64,000 nt of DNA, taken from Naegleria lovaniensis. Its lineage: Eukaryota; Heterolobosea; Eutetramitea; Acrasida; Naegleriidae. A program made the position numbers and the translations under genes. Shown piece by piece: positions 20,597 through 31,323 of the stretch. The notes under the pieces were generated by a model. That model did not search any database. It saw only the letters and a program-made list of their open reading frames with translations, and was not told the origin of the DNA. The stretch spans positions 62,001-126,000 of the forward strand of contig NW_025407837.1 in the NCBI RefSeq assembly GCF_003324165.1, in the 5' to 3' direction. How positions within the stretch are numbered: position 1 is the stretch's first letter; each line of letters starts with the position of its first letter.

Positions 20597-22027
20597 TTAA
20601 ATGAGATTATGTGAGTTTGAGTTGTTCAGTTGAGTCAAAAGACAACTAGAATTTGTAACTATTTCTACGAGGCTTTTCAGTGCAGAGGTGTTTCCATTGT
20701 TCGCCGATTTTCGATACCATTCCAAAGCTTGGGAATCACTCGAAAGAACCCCAAGTCCTTGTTCATACATTTTTCCAAGTTCAAACTGTGCTTCAGCATG
20801 ACCTTGATGAGCTGCCCTTAAATACCACTCAGAAGCTTTAGAATAATCTTGTGGGACATGAAATCTCCCCGAATATAGCACCCCAAGCAGATATTGTGCC
20901 TCCGAATGCCCACATCGAGCTGCTTGTTGAATATATTTAAAAGCTTTGGAAAAATTGCGTCCATGACAATAAATCCCACCCAAGCGAAACAAGGCCTCTG
21001 CATTGTCTTGTTTTGCTGATTTCAGGAAATATTCAATGGCTTTTAACCAGTCTTTGGAAACATATTCTCCGTGTTCGTACATCAATCCGAGGCTATACTG
21101 AGCCTTTGCATTGCCTTGATTGGCAGATTTTTCATACCACTTGAAGGCTTTGCCTTCATTTTGAATCACACCTTGTCCATTATGATACATGACTCCTAGA
21201 TTCAATTGTGCATAATCATCTCCTTGTGTAGCAGCTTTGAAGTACCATTCCATTGCTTTGGAATAGTCCTGAGCAGTACCTTCTCCATTATGATACATGA
21301 CTCCGAGATATAATTGAGCCTTAATATTTCCTTGATGGGCAGCCGTTTGGAAGTATTCAAATGCTTTGGAATAATCTACTGCCGTACCTTCTCCATAGTA
21401 GTACATGATTCCCAGATGGTACTGTTGCACATCTGTAGTGTTTGGAATGGGATCGTCTTCAAACAGTTTAATGGTGTTCATATCATCCTCATTGCCGTCC
21501 AAAGTATGGACGTGAGTGTTCAAGACTTCCTGAGAATAACATTGTAATCCGGTTGAAGTACTACAGCAAGAACCATGAAGTTTTTGGGATAGTGAATGTT
21601 TGGGAGAGGTGTTTGAACTCGATGCCTGACGTTGTGAACCATGTGTACAGCTATATCCTTCTGGGATCTCAATATCATCTTCTTCTGGAGATTGTCGGCA
21701 CATGTGAAAACAACTCCTTGAAGAACTGTCTTTTGTTTTGGCCACTTTGACGTAGAGTTTTTTGTATTCCTTTTCCACGTTGGGATCGTAAAGATGTGTT
21801 AGAAACGACTGAAAGCTCGTATTGTCGATCATCGATTCTTCTAATCCATTGTGTTTTACATATTTGATATGAATATCCGAGTTAGCAGGAATCATCGACT
21901 GAAACGACAGAGATATTTCTTGCAATAATTCATCAATGGTGGTTTTTGGGTTCATATGGATGAAAATCCTTTCGATACCTTCAGGAGAAGAACCTAGGAT
22001 TTCCAAACAAACAGTAACCCAAGCCAT
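20597..22027 (-). CDS. Ubiquitin-like domain plus Sel1-repeat protein
   Basis: 476 residues from an ATG at 22027 preceded by an A run; the open frame extends 11 codons further up but starts poorly. Residues 1-90 form a ubiquitin/PB1-like domain (VTVCLEILGSSPEGIERIF, then a helix TTIDELLQEISLSFQ, and SFLTHLYDPNVEKEYKKLYV) that is clearly homologous to the N-terminus of the adjacent kinase gene. A Ser/Cys-rich linker follows, then seven Sel1 repeats from about residue 205 to 460, with the A..LG.MY..G.G...D..KA..W...A..G pattern; the fifth repeat is two residues short. No kinase domain is present. Likely an adaptor; the shared domain suggests tandem duplication with the kinase gene. Confidence 0.85.
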   Translation of the reverse strand: MAWVTVCLEILGSSPEGIERIFIHMNPKTTIDELLQEISLSFQSMIPANSDIHIKYVKHNGLEESMIDNTSFQSFLTHLYDPNVEKEYKKLYVKVAKTKDSSSRSCFHMCRQSPEEDDIEIPEGYSCTHGSQRQASSSNTSPKHSLSQKLHGSCCSTSTGLQCYSQEVLNTHVHTLDGNEDDMNTIKLFEDDPIPNTTDVQQYHLGIMYYYGEGTAVDYSKAFEYFQTAAHQGNIKAQLYLGVMYHNGEGTAQDYSKAMEWYFKAATQGDDYAQLNLGVMYHNGQGVIQNEGKAFKWYEKSANQGNAKAQYSLGLMYEHGEYVSKDWLKAIEYFLKSAKQDNAEALFRLGGIYCHGRNFSKAFKYIQQAARCGHSEAQYLLGVLYSGRFHVPQDYSKASEWYLRAAHQGHAEAQFELGKMYEQGLGVLSSDSQALEWYRKSANNGNTSALKSLVEIVTNSSCLLTQLNNSNSHNLI

Positions 22028-22274
22028 TTTTTTGATTATGACAGCGTGACATGTTGTCAAAGATTTCTCATTTCGTGTTATTTTGTAATAATGAGAAGGT
22101 CAGTTGTAAGCAAGTGTAAGAAAGTAGCTGTCAGATTAAAACATACGTCTTTGTTTGGAACGGTAGATGGTCATGGTCATCAAAGTTGTCACAACCAAAC
22201 TTCACCATGTTCACAATCTTTGTGTTAGGCCGAAGGTCTTCATCGAATCAAATTTCTTTATTCCGAATCATCAG

Positions 22275-22496
22275 TTACTGATCGTAAAATAAATGTTTGT
22301 TCTTATCTGCCCATTCCTGATCTTTCACGTCGTACCCTGTAGCAGAAATGCAAGTATGTTGTGTGGCTAGCGTTTTATTGCAAGAGGAGCAAACGACATT
22401 GGTGATGATCGTGTCTTCTATACCATCGGCGTTGGGTGTCAAACACTCAAATTTTGTTTTTGAGTGTTCACACTTGGTCTCTCCGTTGTCCAACAT
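22275..22496 (-). CDS. Small Cys-rich protein, possible zinc ribbon
   Basis: 73 residues, ATG at 22496 preceded by six A. It has a CxH (CEHSKTKFEC) pair and a CxxC pair (VVCSSCNKTLATQHTC), spaced as in small zinc-binding modules, and ends with a hydrophilic helix. I do not recognise a family. The frame is isolated with about 250 bp of free DNA either side, which supports a real short gene. Confidence 0.5.
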   Translation of the reverse strand: MLDNGETKCEHSKTKFECLTPNADGIEDTIITNVVCSSCNKTLATQHTCISATGYDVKDQEWADKNKHLFYDQ

Positions 22497-22786
22497 TTTT
22501 TAAAGTTGGTTTTTTTCATTACCAATCAAAATGTCAAACAAAGATCATTTAAATCATTTCCACAATTATTAAGTGTTATTAACCGTTGGTCCAAGATTGG
22601 GTGTGGATATTTCTTTCATTTTCAAACTGTTAATGACTCTCGTCTTTGTTTGTCCACAACAATAATGAATCAAAAGCCAGTTAAAAAGCACACCTTCAAT
22701 TCCTAATCTTTGTCATGTAACCCACAAAAGGCCAATTCAATTATTCGAAGCAAAAAATCTTTAAATAGAACGTTGTTAGAAAAAAA

Positions 22787-25672
22787 ATGTTGCAGCACCG
22801 AACCATCGCCCAGCATCATCCACCACAACAGCAACTGCCTTTGAATGAGAAGGGTGAATCTAGTGTCGGTTCAACCGAAAACGGGTCGACCACTACCACC
22901 ACATCAACACCATTATTGGGGACACCTGTGATCAATCAACATGATCCAATGTATTGTGCCATGACCGGAAAGAGGCTATCAGATGATGCTTACGAAATGA
23001 CCAAGAGCAAACAAGATCGTAAATTTGAGAATAATGCCTTTGTATTGAGAAATGAAGTGAGAGGGTGTTATTACTTTTATGATCCGACGGTGAATAGACA
23101 ATTAATGAACGATCAGGAACCAACAAAGACTCTGTCTAAGAAAATTATTCCTCTCTCGGGAGATGTTGATGATGAACATGATACCAAAAAGAGAATTTCA
23201 ATCAAGATTCTTCATTTACAACATTGCATTGAGGTTATCGATGACGGATTTGAGAAGTGTCACGAAGCATATGAAAGCTTTAGTCACCGCAAAGAAGCCA
23301 TGTATATTTGCCTGTATCATTTACTCAACAAAAAACTTCCTGATTTGTATGAACGTGCTAACTTACAACAACTAGAAGAAATTGGTGAAGAGTTTCGAGA
23401 ATTTCAAAAAACATATTCATCTCCTGAAGATATTATACAGCTTTTGAAAAGCGTGAAAACTGACTCGACTCATTCCAAAGATTCCTTTTTCAGTGTCACA
23501 AACGAGGATGAAAGAAAAATTAGAGACAAGTACGAGGTTGTGACAGAGTGTTTAAAGATTGAAAAATACATTGTTAAGGCAGTAACTTCTTCCGAAGACA
23601 AAATCAAAGAGGTCGAAAGGTCTGACGACTTTAAAAAGGTGTTGCAAGAATATGAAGTAATATTTGAAGTTTGGGAAAAGGTGGAATCATGGAACGATTT
23701 GAAACAATCGATTTTATCGACCATTGCTCTCGCCAAAACAACAACAGGTGATTTGCAATTAAGTAATTATGAAATTACTCTTGATGGTTTTATTGAAAAG
23801 GCATACCAAAAGTTTAATTTGATAGAGTCGTCACACAAAGAGCTTATTACATTGTGTAGTACTTGCAATGCGCCATTATTGAATTTAATGAAACACCTCC
23901 ATACACTGAACATGACCTTGGACACATGTTTGCATTCTGTCAACACATACAAAGAAGGAGTTAATTTGTTGAGACGTTTGCGATTCCTTTCTAGTTTACC
24001 CAAACTCTATCAAATTGCCATGCATGAAGTGGTTCGTCGAAAGCAAGAATTCAAAAAAGAGAAGCTTGAAAACGATACAAACAGCACTATTGAGAGAATG
24101 ATTTGGTTGAATTGTCAATTGGAAAACGAGAAGAGAGACTTGTTCGAAGCTCAAGTTGCCAAACTCGCCACAGATTCTAAACACATTTCCGAGCTTAAAA
24201 AGTTAGTTCCTGGTTTGATTGGTGAACGAGTGAACAGCAAAGTTCTGACCACACGTCTGAATCATTACATGAACACTCTCATTAGATCCGTCGATTCTGA
24301 ATTACCGAATATTAATCAACTTGAAGACATTGACTTTTTTGTTGTCTCTTCTCCAGCACACGACAAGAATAGTGCGCTCACTGATACAAATATTGTACCA
24401 CCATCCATGATGCAAAGTGCTCTTGTTTCTGACATGACTCAAAGTACTTTTATACAACACGTTGCGAATAAGCTTCCCGAAGTGAATAGACACATTGATG
24501 AACAGCTGGAACACATCAAACAAGTGGAAAAGGCCAGCTTGGAAAATACCACCCGAGACGATACAAAGAGCAATGTCACTTCAACATCCACAAAGGACAA
24601 TTTGTCACCCATGCAGAGAAAGCATCAAGAGCTATCTGAATTTTATGCTGGTCTGATGCAAGCTGCTTCCGAAATTACTTCAACCACTTTCAAATCTTCG
24701 GGTAGAGAGGTTGGATTAGAGGCTGAAATTCTTAAACTGAAAAGCGAAATTGATTCACACAAGAATAAGATTGACGGCCTGACCTTCCAGCTCAAACAAG
24801 CTGAGACATTGCATCAAGAACAACTCTCCCTCAAAACAGCTGCTTATAACAAGTTGGAACGAGAACACGATTTACTCAAGAAGAAGTTCCAAGATCTCAC
24901 GATTCAAACCAATAGTTATGTGGATGTCATTAATAACCAGAAAAAGACCATTTCTGAGCTTGGTGTAAAGTCTGAAAAAGTCACTCAATTAGAACAACAA
25001 ATTGACGAGTATCAACGAGAACTGAACTCATTGAAAGAAATGAGAATGAAGCAAGGCAATGAAGAGTTCAAACAGGTCACCCTTCAAAATGACCTTTATC
25101 TCAAGAGAGTGAAACAACTTGAGCAACAAGCTCATCAGTCCGAACAACAAATTCAAACGTTGAGAGAACAATACAACCAAAAGATTAAGGAAATTCAAGA
25201 CAAGTACGATCAAGCTTCTGAAGCTTCAGAAATTCAACTCAAAGTCATCAAAACTCTCAAAGATAGCGTCAACAATGAGAAAAACAAGAACAAACAACTC
25301 GAACAAATTTGTTTGGAACTGAAATCAGAGATTGACTCTCTCAAGCAACAAGTGGAACAGCACAAACCATCATCTTCAAATAACAGCAACAAGAAACAAG
25401 GTATTGACGTTGGGGATCGTGTTCAATTCATTCCAGTCAAATACAAGAACACCACATTGTGGCAAGCCAACACTCCAACCCCAAATCACAAGTACTTTTT
25501 GTCACCTGAAACTGTGGATGCTCTCAAATCCTACTACCAAGAAAATTTCCAACATCAACACACACTCATTGTGAATGTCATTGAGGTTACTCCTGTGAAA
25601 TCCATGAGCGAAGATGAAAACCCGTATGGTCTCGATTTTGCTCATTCCCTCATCACTGGCTACATTATGTAA
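22787..25672 (+). CDS. Long coiled-coil protein, ATG11/FIP200-like
   Basis: 961 residues without intron, ATG after eight A. The N-terminus has a Gln/Pro/Thr-rich lead, then a mixed segment containing YCAMTGKRLSDDAYEM and FYDPTVNRQLM. The middle (about 140-560) is helical; residues 620-860 form a strong Gln/Glu/Lys coiled coil. The C-terminal 95 residues form a compact domain (DVGDRVQFIPVKYKNTTLWQ, ..HKYFLSPETVDALK, HTLIVNVIEVTPV, ending in GYIM) whose order of strands resembles the claw domain at the C-terminus of FIP200/ATG11, the scaffold of the autophagy-initiation kinase complex. The domain order fits, but the match is by pattern only; another coiled-coil scaffold remains possible. Confidence 0.55.
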   Translation: MLQHRTIAQHHPPQQQLPLNEKGESSVGSTENGSTTTTTSTPLLGTPVINQHDPMYCAMTGKRLSDDAYEMTKSKQDRKFENNAFVLRNEVRGCYYFYDPTVNRQLMNDQEPTKTLSKKIIPLSGDVDDEHDTKKRISIKILHLQHCIEVIDDGFEKCHEAYESFSHRKEAMYICLYHLLNKKLPDLYERANLQQLEEIGEEFREFQKTYSSPEDIIQLLKSVKTDSTHSKDSFFSVTNEDERKIRDKYEVVTECLKIEKYIVKAVTSSEDKIKEVERSDDFKKVLQEYEVIFEVWEKVESWNDLKQSILSTIALAKTTTGDLQLSNYEITLDGFIEKAYQKFNLIESSHKELITLCSTCNAPLLNLMKHLHTLNMTLDTCLHSVNTYKEGVNLLRRLRFLSSLPKLYQIAMHEVVRRKQEFKKEKLENDTNSTIERMIWLNCQLENEKRDLFEAQVAKLATDSKHISELKKLVPGLIGERVNSKVLTTRLNHYMNTLIRSVDSELPNINQLEDIDFFVVSSPAHDKNSALTDTNIVPPSMMQSALVSDMTQSTFIQHVANKLPEVNRHIDEQLEHIKQVEKASLENTTRDDTKSNVTSTSTKDNLSPMQRKHQELSEFYAGLMQAASEITSTTFKSSGREVGLEAEILKLKSEIDSHKNKIDGLTFQLKQAETLHQEQLSLKTAAYNKLEREHDLLKKKFQDLTIQTNSYVDVINNQKKTISELGVKSEKVTQLEQQIDEYQRELNSLKEMRMKQGNEEFKQVTLQNDLYLKRVKQLEQQAHQSEQQIQTLREQYNQKIKEIQDKYDQASEASEIQLKVIKTLKDSVNNEKNKNKQLEQICLELKSEIDSLKQQVEQHKPSSSNNSNKKQGIDVGDRVQFIPVKYKNTTLWQANTPTPNHKYFLSPETVDALKSYYQENFQHQHTLIVNVIEVTPVKSMSEDENPYGLDFAHSLITGYIM

Positions 25673-27451
25673 TAAATCCATAAGATGGAACCAACCAATT
25701 CAACAAAACCTTAACAGCAACTGAGCAACACAACAACACATGGGTTATAAATTATTGAACGGAAATCATGGCATAAAAGTGGGTGGACCTTCCTCGTAAA
25801 GCAAATGAAACAAGCTCAATTTTCGGTGTTTTTGCTCCAAGTTCCAATAGTTCTCTACCTTTTCTTATTGCCCTTCCTTTTAAGATTGTGCTCAGTGGGT
25901 AATTGTTGTTCACCCTCAATGGATTGATGATTTAGAAATTCCTTAATTCGGTGCTTTGATTTTCGCGTCGAATATGCATTGGCCTCAAAACCTTACAAAA
26001 AAATTGAAACTCTAGCAGAACCATGCTCTAACCACCCTCTCCTTGAATCCCGTTCAACGATGAAAAACTTCCCTAAAAAACAACTCTTACCTCTTCGCTC
26101 AGGTTTTACCACCAGTACACTTCCTCATCGTTGTTCAAAGTTTAGGTGTGGCCTGTATATGGCCGTTTTTTGGATTTCGTACAGACTCCTCATCAAGCTC
26201 TGAAAACAATCACCAAAAGAAGCCTAATCTGGTTTTCAAACCGTTATAGAACAACATCAGATTTCGTCAAGCATAGAAACTCACAGTTACCAATTGGTTT
26301 CATCTCCATTGTCGCCATCTCAAAACATAATAACACGAGAGATTGAGTTCCGAACCAAGCCTCCATCAAATCATTGGGTCGGCACGACTGGCGGTGATGG
26401 GCGTACATGCATGTTATGATTGCAATCCTGCTACTGTGGTAACACCAGCTTCAACAATTATCATTCAATTTCAATCAATTTTCCACACCTACATCATCCA
26501 TTGTAATTCCATTACACAACAAGGTAACTGTCGCAGCTTTACCCAAGATATTGCATCTACAGATCCATAATCAAATAGCCGATCGTTACCAAATCAAACC
26601 GCGGCTTGTGTTACTGCCATTCCACTAGGTACTGTTTTGCGTGCTTGTTGTTGAGAAACCTCTTCCCGCTGTTGGCATTTTTGACCTTGCATCCCCAAAT
26701 ATCAAAATTCGCTCCTTTTTTCATTCTGACACCTGACACTGACGCCAAATTATATATTCTACTTTCCTTATAACACATATCAAGCTGCGTGTTGAGATTT
26801 GTCCAGTTGCCAATTGTCAATACGCTGCCCTTGAAAAAATTGCTCATCCTCTGAGAGCGACGTTTTGTTCTGTTGTACAACAACTGCATCGCAGCTCGAC
26901 TGTTTCGACGTTTAGAACATTCGCGTACAACATCCAACCAAGTACATCGTCTCCTCTTATCGTAACATCATTATCAGAGAATTTTATCATCACCTTCAAG
27001 CAGTAAGTTTCAATCAGCATTTGAATGTTATATATTTGTGCATGAATATTACTAAATTTAATCACCCATCTCTTTGTGTCGCATCAACATTATTCTCTGT
27101 TCATGTATGGTCATTTTGTGTTTTATCTCCTTGCGATGTGACAAAACCCAAAACAATTAACAATTTATTCAAATCACATGTTTGTCCTCGATACAACTCT
27201 TCTCTTTGAAATATGTTTGAAAAATTGCTTCATTCTCTTGCTCCACACATCGAACAGTTCTCAACCTAGTCCTCCAGTGCAGATAATCTGAGAAAAAGTA
27301 TCCTGCCACAGCACTCACAACCTCTTCGAGGTATCGGGTAAATACTCGAAAAGATTCAACAACACTACAAAAGATCCTCCCAAGACCATCAAATCCATCA
27401 CGCCTGCTGACTTTCATTTTCGCAACATCTACTCAGGTCTAACAAAAGAAC
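25673..27451. other. Gene-poor stretch of about 1.8 kb
   Basis: The longest stretch here without a supported gene. The plus strand is poor in G and rich in C, A and T. Several frames of 60-110 codons exist on both strands, but none has family resemblance, an A-rich start and a natural composition together. It may be a long regulatory region and 5' UTR of the gene starting near 27452, or it may contain a non-coding RNA gene. I found no tRNA or rRNA. Confidence 0.4.
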
Positions 27452-29266
27452 ATGATGAAATCTAAGAATGCTTCTTCTTCGTCATCACAAAACACATCAA
27501 ATGCAACTCCTGCCAATCCCATTTGCTGTATTGATGGATGCAGTAGACAATCCTCAATCAGAAACTTTAGTTGCTTGCAAGGGTACGTTTTACTTCATTT
27601 AACGCTTATAGAAAGTAATCACTGTTGATATAATGAACTGTTTGATCAACTTTAAATGATGTTCTTGGCTTTGGTGATGTTGATCATGTGTTGGCATGAC
27701 ACACATGTGTCGCATACACATGAACCTATCAACTACAATGACAACGTCTCAACACAATTACCCTATTGTGCTCGTATTCCCACGTTTCTCCACATCTACA
27801 TGGAATCATACTCCAAACAACATTTTAAATACTTTAATTGGACTAATGACTATTTTTCGAACTTGCATATTCGTATGATGGTATCGGTCCATTTTAACAT
27901 TTTCCCAAAAAAGAGTGTGGCAAGTAAAGCTAGAGCATGCGAATAGCCCTAATATTGAGGGTCTAAAGATTTGTACAAGTATGTAGCGTTGATAATGATC
28001 ATGTTGTGTTAACTGTTTTCATGCAACTGCATGTTGTATACAACACGATGTTTACACAACCTCATCACATGTGCACATGATGATTCAACAGCTCACTACA
28101 ATGAGGATTTACGACAACATCCAAGAGTGGCTGGTCAAGGTAACAATCACCACACCACTCGAAAAGACAAACTTCGAAAACAACGATTGCAAGAAGAACG
28201 AAAACGTTTGGAGCAATCTCTAAAGAACAAGGACTCTCTGGGAACTCCAGACAGTGATCAACAAAACAATCTCCTCATCAGCAACAGTAGCAGTAACAAC
28301 AACAGTAGTGATGCATTTCATACTCTTAACATTAGTAGTAGCAACAGCAGTAGTAATCAACATCTTTCTCAATCCTCTCAACACCACCTCCTGCGTTCAC
28401 ATGTGCAACTTCAACCACGACGTGGGTATAAGCGAAAGACCATAGAATCTGAGACAAAGTCACCATCCAATTCATCGGTTTCATCCTTATCTTCAGATGA
28501 TGAAGATTCAGATACATGTATCAACAGTAGTATGGTTGTCGTTGCACATGAGGGGACATCCCCACTTCGACCGTATTCTTCCGACGAAAACGTCAACACT
28601 ATTTCTTCACAGAAAAAACAAGAACGTTCAGCATCGCTGCTTTCTGTTGATGAGCAACTACCGGCATCATCAATAAGTATCAACAAGCGAAAGCGATATT
28701 CCAACAGCCGAAAGTCGATCAGCAAAAACCAATCAGCCATGACAGAGGAAGAAGATTCGGAATACGTTCTTATGGACACAAAGCAAATATTATCGATTAT
28801 TGAAAATCAGAGTGGAGTTGCCAATTTTGTTCCGCATGTTTCCATGGTTTATAATTTAAACAATTCCTTCTCCTTCAAATATGATTTGACTCTCTTTAGA
28901 GAAATGATTCGGTTACGACCTCTGAACAATTATTATTTAAATTTTGAAGACAATTCCCGAGTGTATGTTTTGAGAATGATTCACCCATCTACAGCAACGA
29001 ATGCTTCGAGTTCAACAAGTACAACATCACAGCGTCACGTTTCGAACGTATTATTTTCATTGTGCGAGCAACATCAAACAACAAGTAGTACGGCACAAAA
29101 AACGACGAGTGATGAACAACAACCTAGTAATGATGGAAATGCCAATACGGAACTCATTTTGGAGAACAATATCGAATGGCTTGAATTACAATGGGGTCTT
29201 TCATCATTGAAAGTCAGAGAACGAGAGATTGAAATACGGTGCTTTCAATTCTTCAAATATTCGTAA
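27452..29266 (+). CDS. Ser/Asn/Gln-rich protein, exon structure uncertain
   Basis: A probable first exon starts at the ATG pair at 27452/27455 and reads a Ser-rich leader followed by ICCIDGCSRQSSIRNFSC, a cysteine cluster suggesting a small zinc-binding module, ending at a GTACGT donor at 27583. The main coding block runs to the stop at 29266. The best in-phase acceptor I can find is the AG at 28124-28125, which gives a 543-nt intron, unusually long for this window; a missed small exon is possible. The main block has a basic helix (RKDKLRKQRLQEERKRLEQ), long Ser/Asn/Gln tracts, basic KRKRYSNSRKSISK and a conserved-looking C-terminal domain starting at EYVLMDTKQILSIIE. Low-complexity plus basic patches suggest a nuclear protein, but no domain is recognised. 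Confidence 0.5.
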
Positions 29267-29539
29267 TATTCATGCAATAATCTTCCTTTTCCTTCCGCCA
29301 TAATTCTAGTTTTCACTTCCTTTTTCATACCAGATAATTTATTCGAGATCATGTTAATTGTAGAACTACCATCCTTAATATCCAGCAATTCATGGATCAA
29401 ATGTATTTTTCTCATTTCACAGTCTCGAATAAAAATTGATCATCACCATATTGATCGTATCTAGATAGATGATTATTAGATGTTATTGAGCTAGGACAAA
29501 CAAAAATCAAGTTGAATTTGATGATGTTTACTTTACAAC

Positions 29540-30976
29540 CTATATTCTATTTACAGATGATCTTGCAAGATTTAGTGTACTGCTGTTAGAGCTTCCAATC
29601 GAACTTTTCGAATGCTCATTAATTAAGCTTCTTCTTTCCATTGCTCCTTGCATGGATGCATACAGACTCGAAAGAGATGGATTCAAAGGTCCCCAAACGA
29701 GTACAAGACACACTGTTAAGAATGCTAGCACAGAGTCGCCTGCCAAAGTAAAGAATGGTAATGCTTCGCGCAATACATTTTGAAAATCGAGGGTGTGAAC
29801 TGTGAGAATGGTTGCCATGAAAATGATCATGGAAAATGAAACTCCAACACACGTTCCCAAAAACTATTTCATGTCCATAAATATCATTTCATAAAAATTT
29901 CAGCATGAATTGTTCAACACAACTCTAGAAAACTTACTGAGCGAGTACATTTGCGAGCAATGTAATCATCCAATAGAATGTATTTTCCATTAAAAATATG
30001 GAATGCAATTCCATACAAGCCCACACAGACTTGCACAAGAAATTGATACGAATAGCATCTTTAACGTTATTTTGGGGTTCACAGTTATATATGTGAAATT
30101 TCAATATTTTCACCTACCCTATAAAGACATAAAACGCAACATCTGCCAGTGACTGCTGTTCCTCTTCTTTAAAGAATGTCCTCCAAGTATGTTCTCCAAT
30201 AGAAAATCCAAATGATCCAATCAACAAAATTGCGTTAAAAGTAAACAATATTGTGAATAATATTTTGTAAATAAATAATCCTCGCTGAGAAATAACACTT
30301 CCATTCACAGTGTATTGCTTAATGCCATAATAGAGTGCAATTAATGAGATGGAAAATAATAGAAATGTTGTAATGTAAAGTGTCACAAATTGTACCACTG
30401 TCAACACAAAAGTTGCAATCTTATTGTCCAATAATTCAAATATGGGACACACCACATGAATCGATTTCACTAGAACATGTTAATATTTACATGGAAATTT
30501 CAAGAAATCATAGTTTCGATGATTCATATTCATCAAATTAAAATTTTTTAAATTTTTAAATATTTCCATAAAAATCAAAATTCACATCATTATCAAATTT
30601 CAACATTTCCATACACAACAACAACAACAATATATTGAAATTATTTTTACCATTCACAATCAACACGACTCTACTACTTACCCAAACAAAACACCAACAT
30701 GATAATCGACATGGTCGGTACAATATTTTCCATTAAAAATCTTTTCGTCAAACTACTTCTCTTTGTAATGAATAAAATCACATAAAACAAGGCACACAAC
30801 AAAAAGACAATGGTCAAACATCCATCAATGATGTAAAAAACTAATTCAGTGGTACGTTCATCGGGATTTTCATCTTGTGAGGAATTATTTGTGAGGGAAG
30901 AATCCAATGTTGGTTGTTGAGAAATAAAATCTTTGATCAGAGTTGAAAGAAGACTTGTCGTCGTCGTTGTCATCAT
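29540..30976 (-). CDS. Seven-helix membrane protein
   Basis: Four exons: 30976-30682, 30469-30118, 30058-29938 and 29863-29540, with introns of 212, 59 and 74 nt (donors GTAAGT, GTAGGT, GTAAGT). All phases fit, giving 363 residues. The N-terminus is Thr/Ser-rich with an NNSS glycosylation site and should be outside. Seven hydrophobic segments follow, roughly residues 45-72, 82-100, 110-145, 160-185, 205-240, 255-280 and 290-312, then a Ser-rich tail. The layout fits a GPCR-like receptor, or a relative of the plant TOM1/THH1 seven-helix proteins; no diagnostic motif such as DRY or NPxxY is seen. Function is not assigned. Confidence 0.75.
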
Positions 30977-31323
30977 GGGAGAGTAATGATGATGAAATTT
31001 ATCTTTAGAAAATTTGATGATGATGATTGTTCACACACAACACACAATTGGGGCGACTGTTTGTACCCAGTTCAATCTCCGAGTATACTACACAGTATTT
31101 CTAATTTGAAAAATGTGTGTCGTACAATAGTTATTATGAAATCACCACCTGCAAGCTCAAGGACTTTTTTTTTGATGTTCGGAGTGTAAAAATCTTTTCC
31201 GGTTTCGAACTCCATTTGGAATTCTGAACATTTTATTCCTTTCGAAAATACCAATGAATCTCATTGGTAAAGTGTCGAAATTCGAGCTCTTTCGCATTGG
31301 GTGTGAGTGATGATTCAAGTATT
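30977..31323. other. Intergenic, nothing recognised
   Basis: About 350 bp between the seven-helix gene promoter and the 3' end of the MATE gene. No supported frame. Confidence 0.5.
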
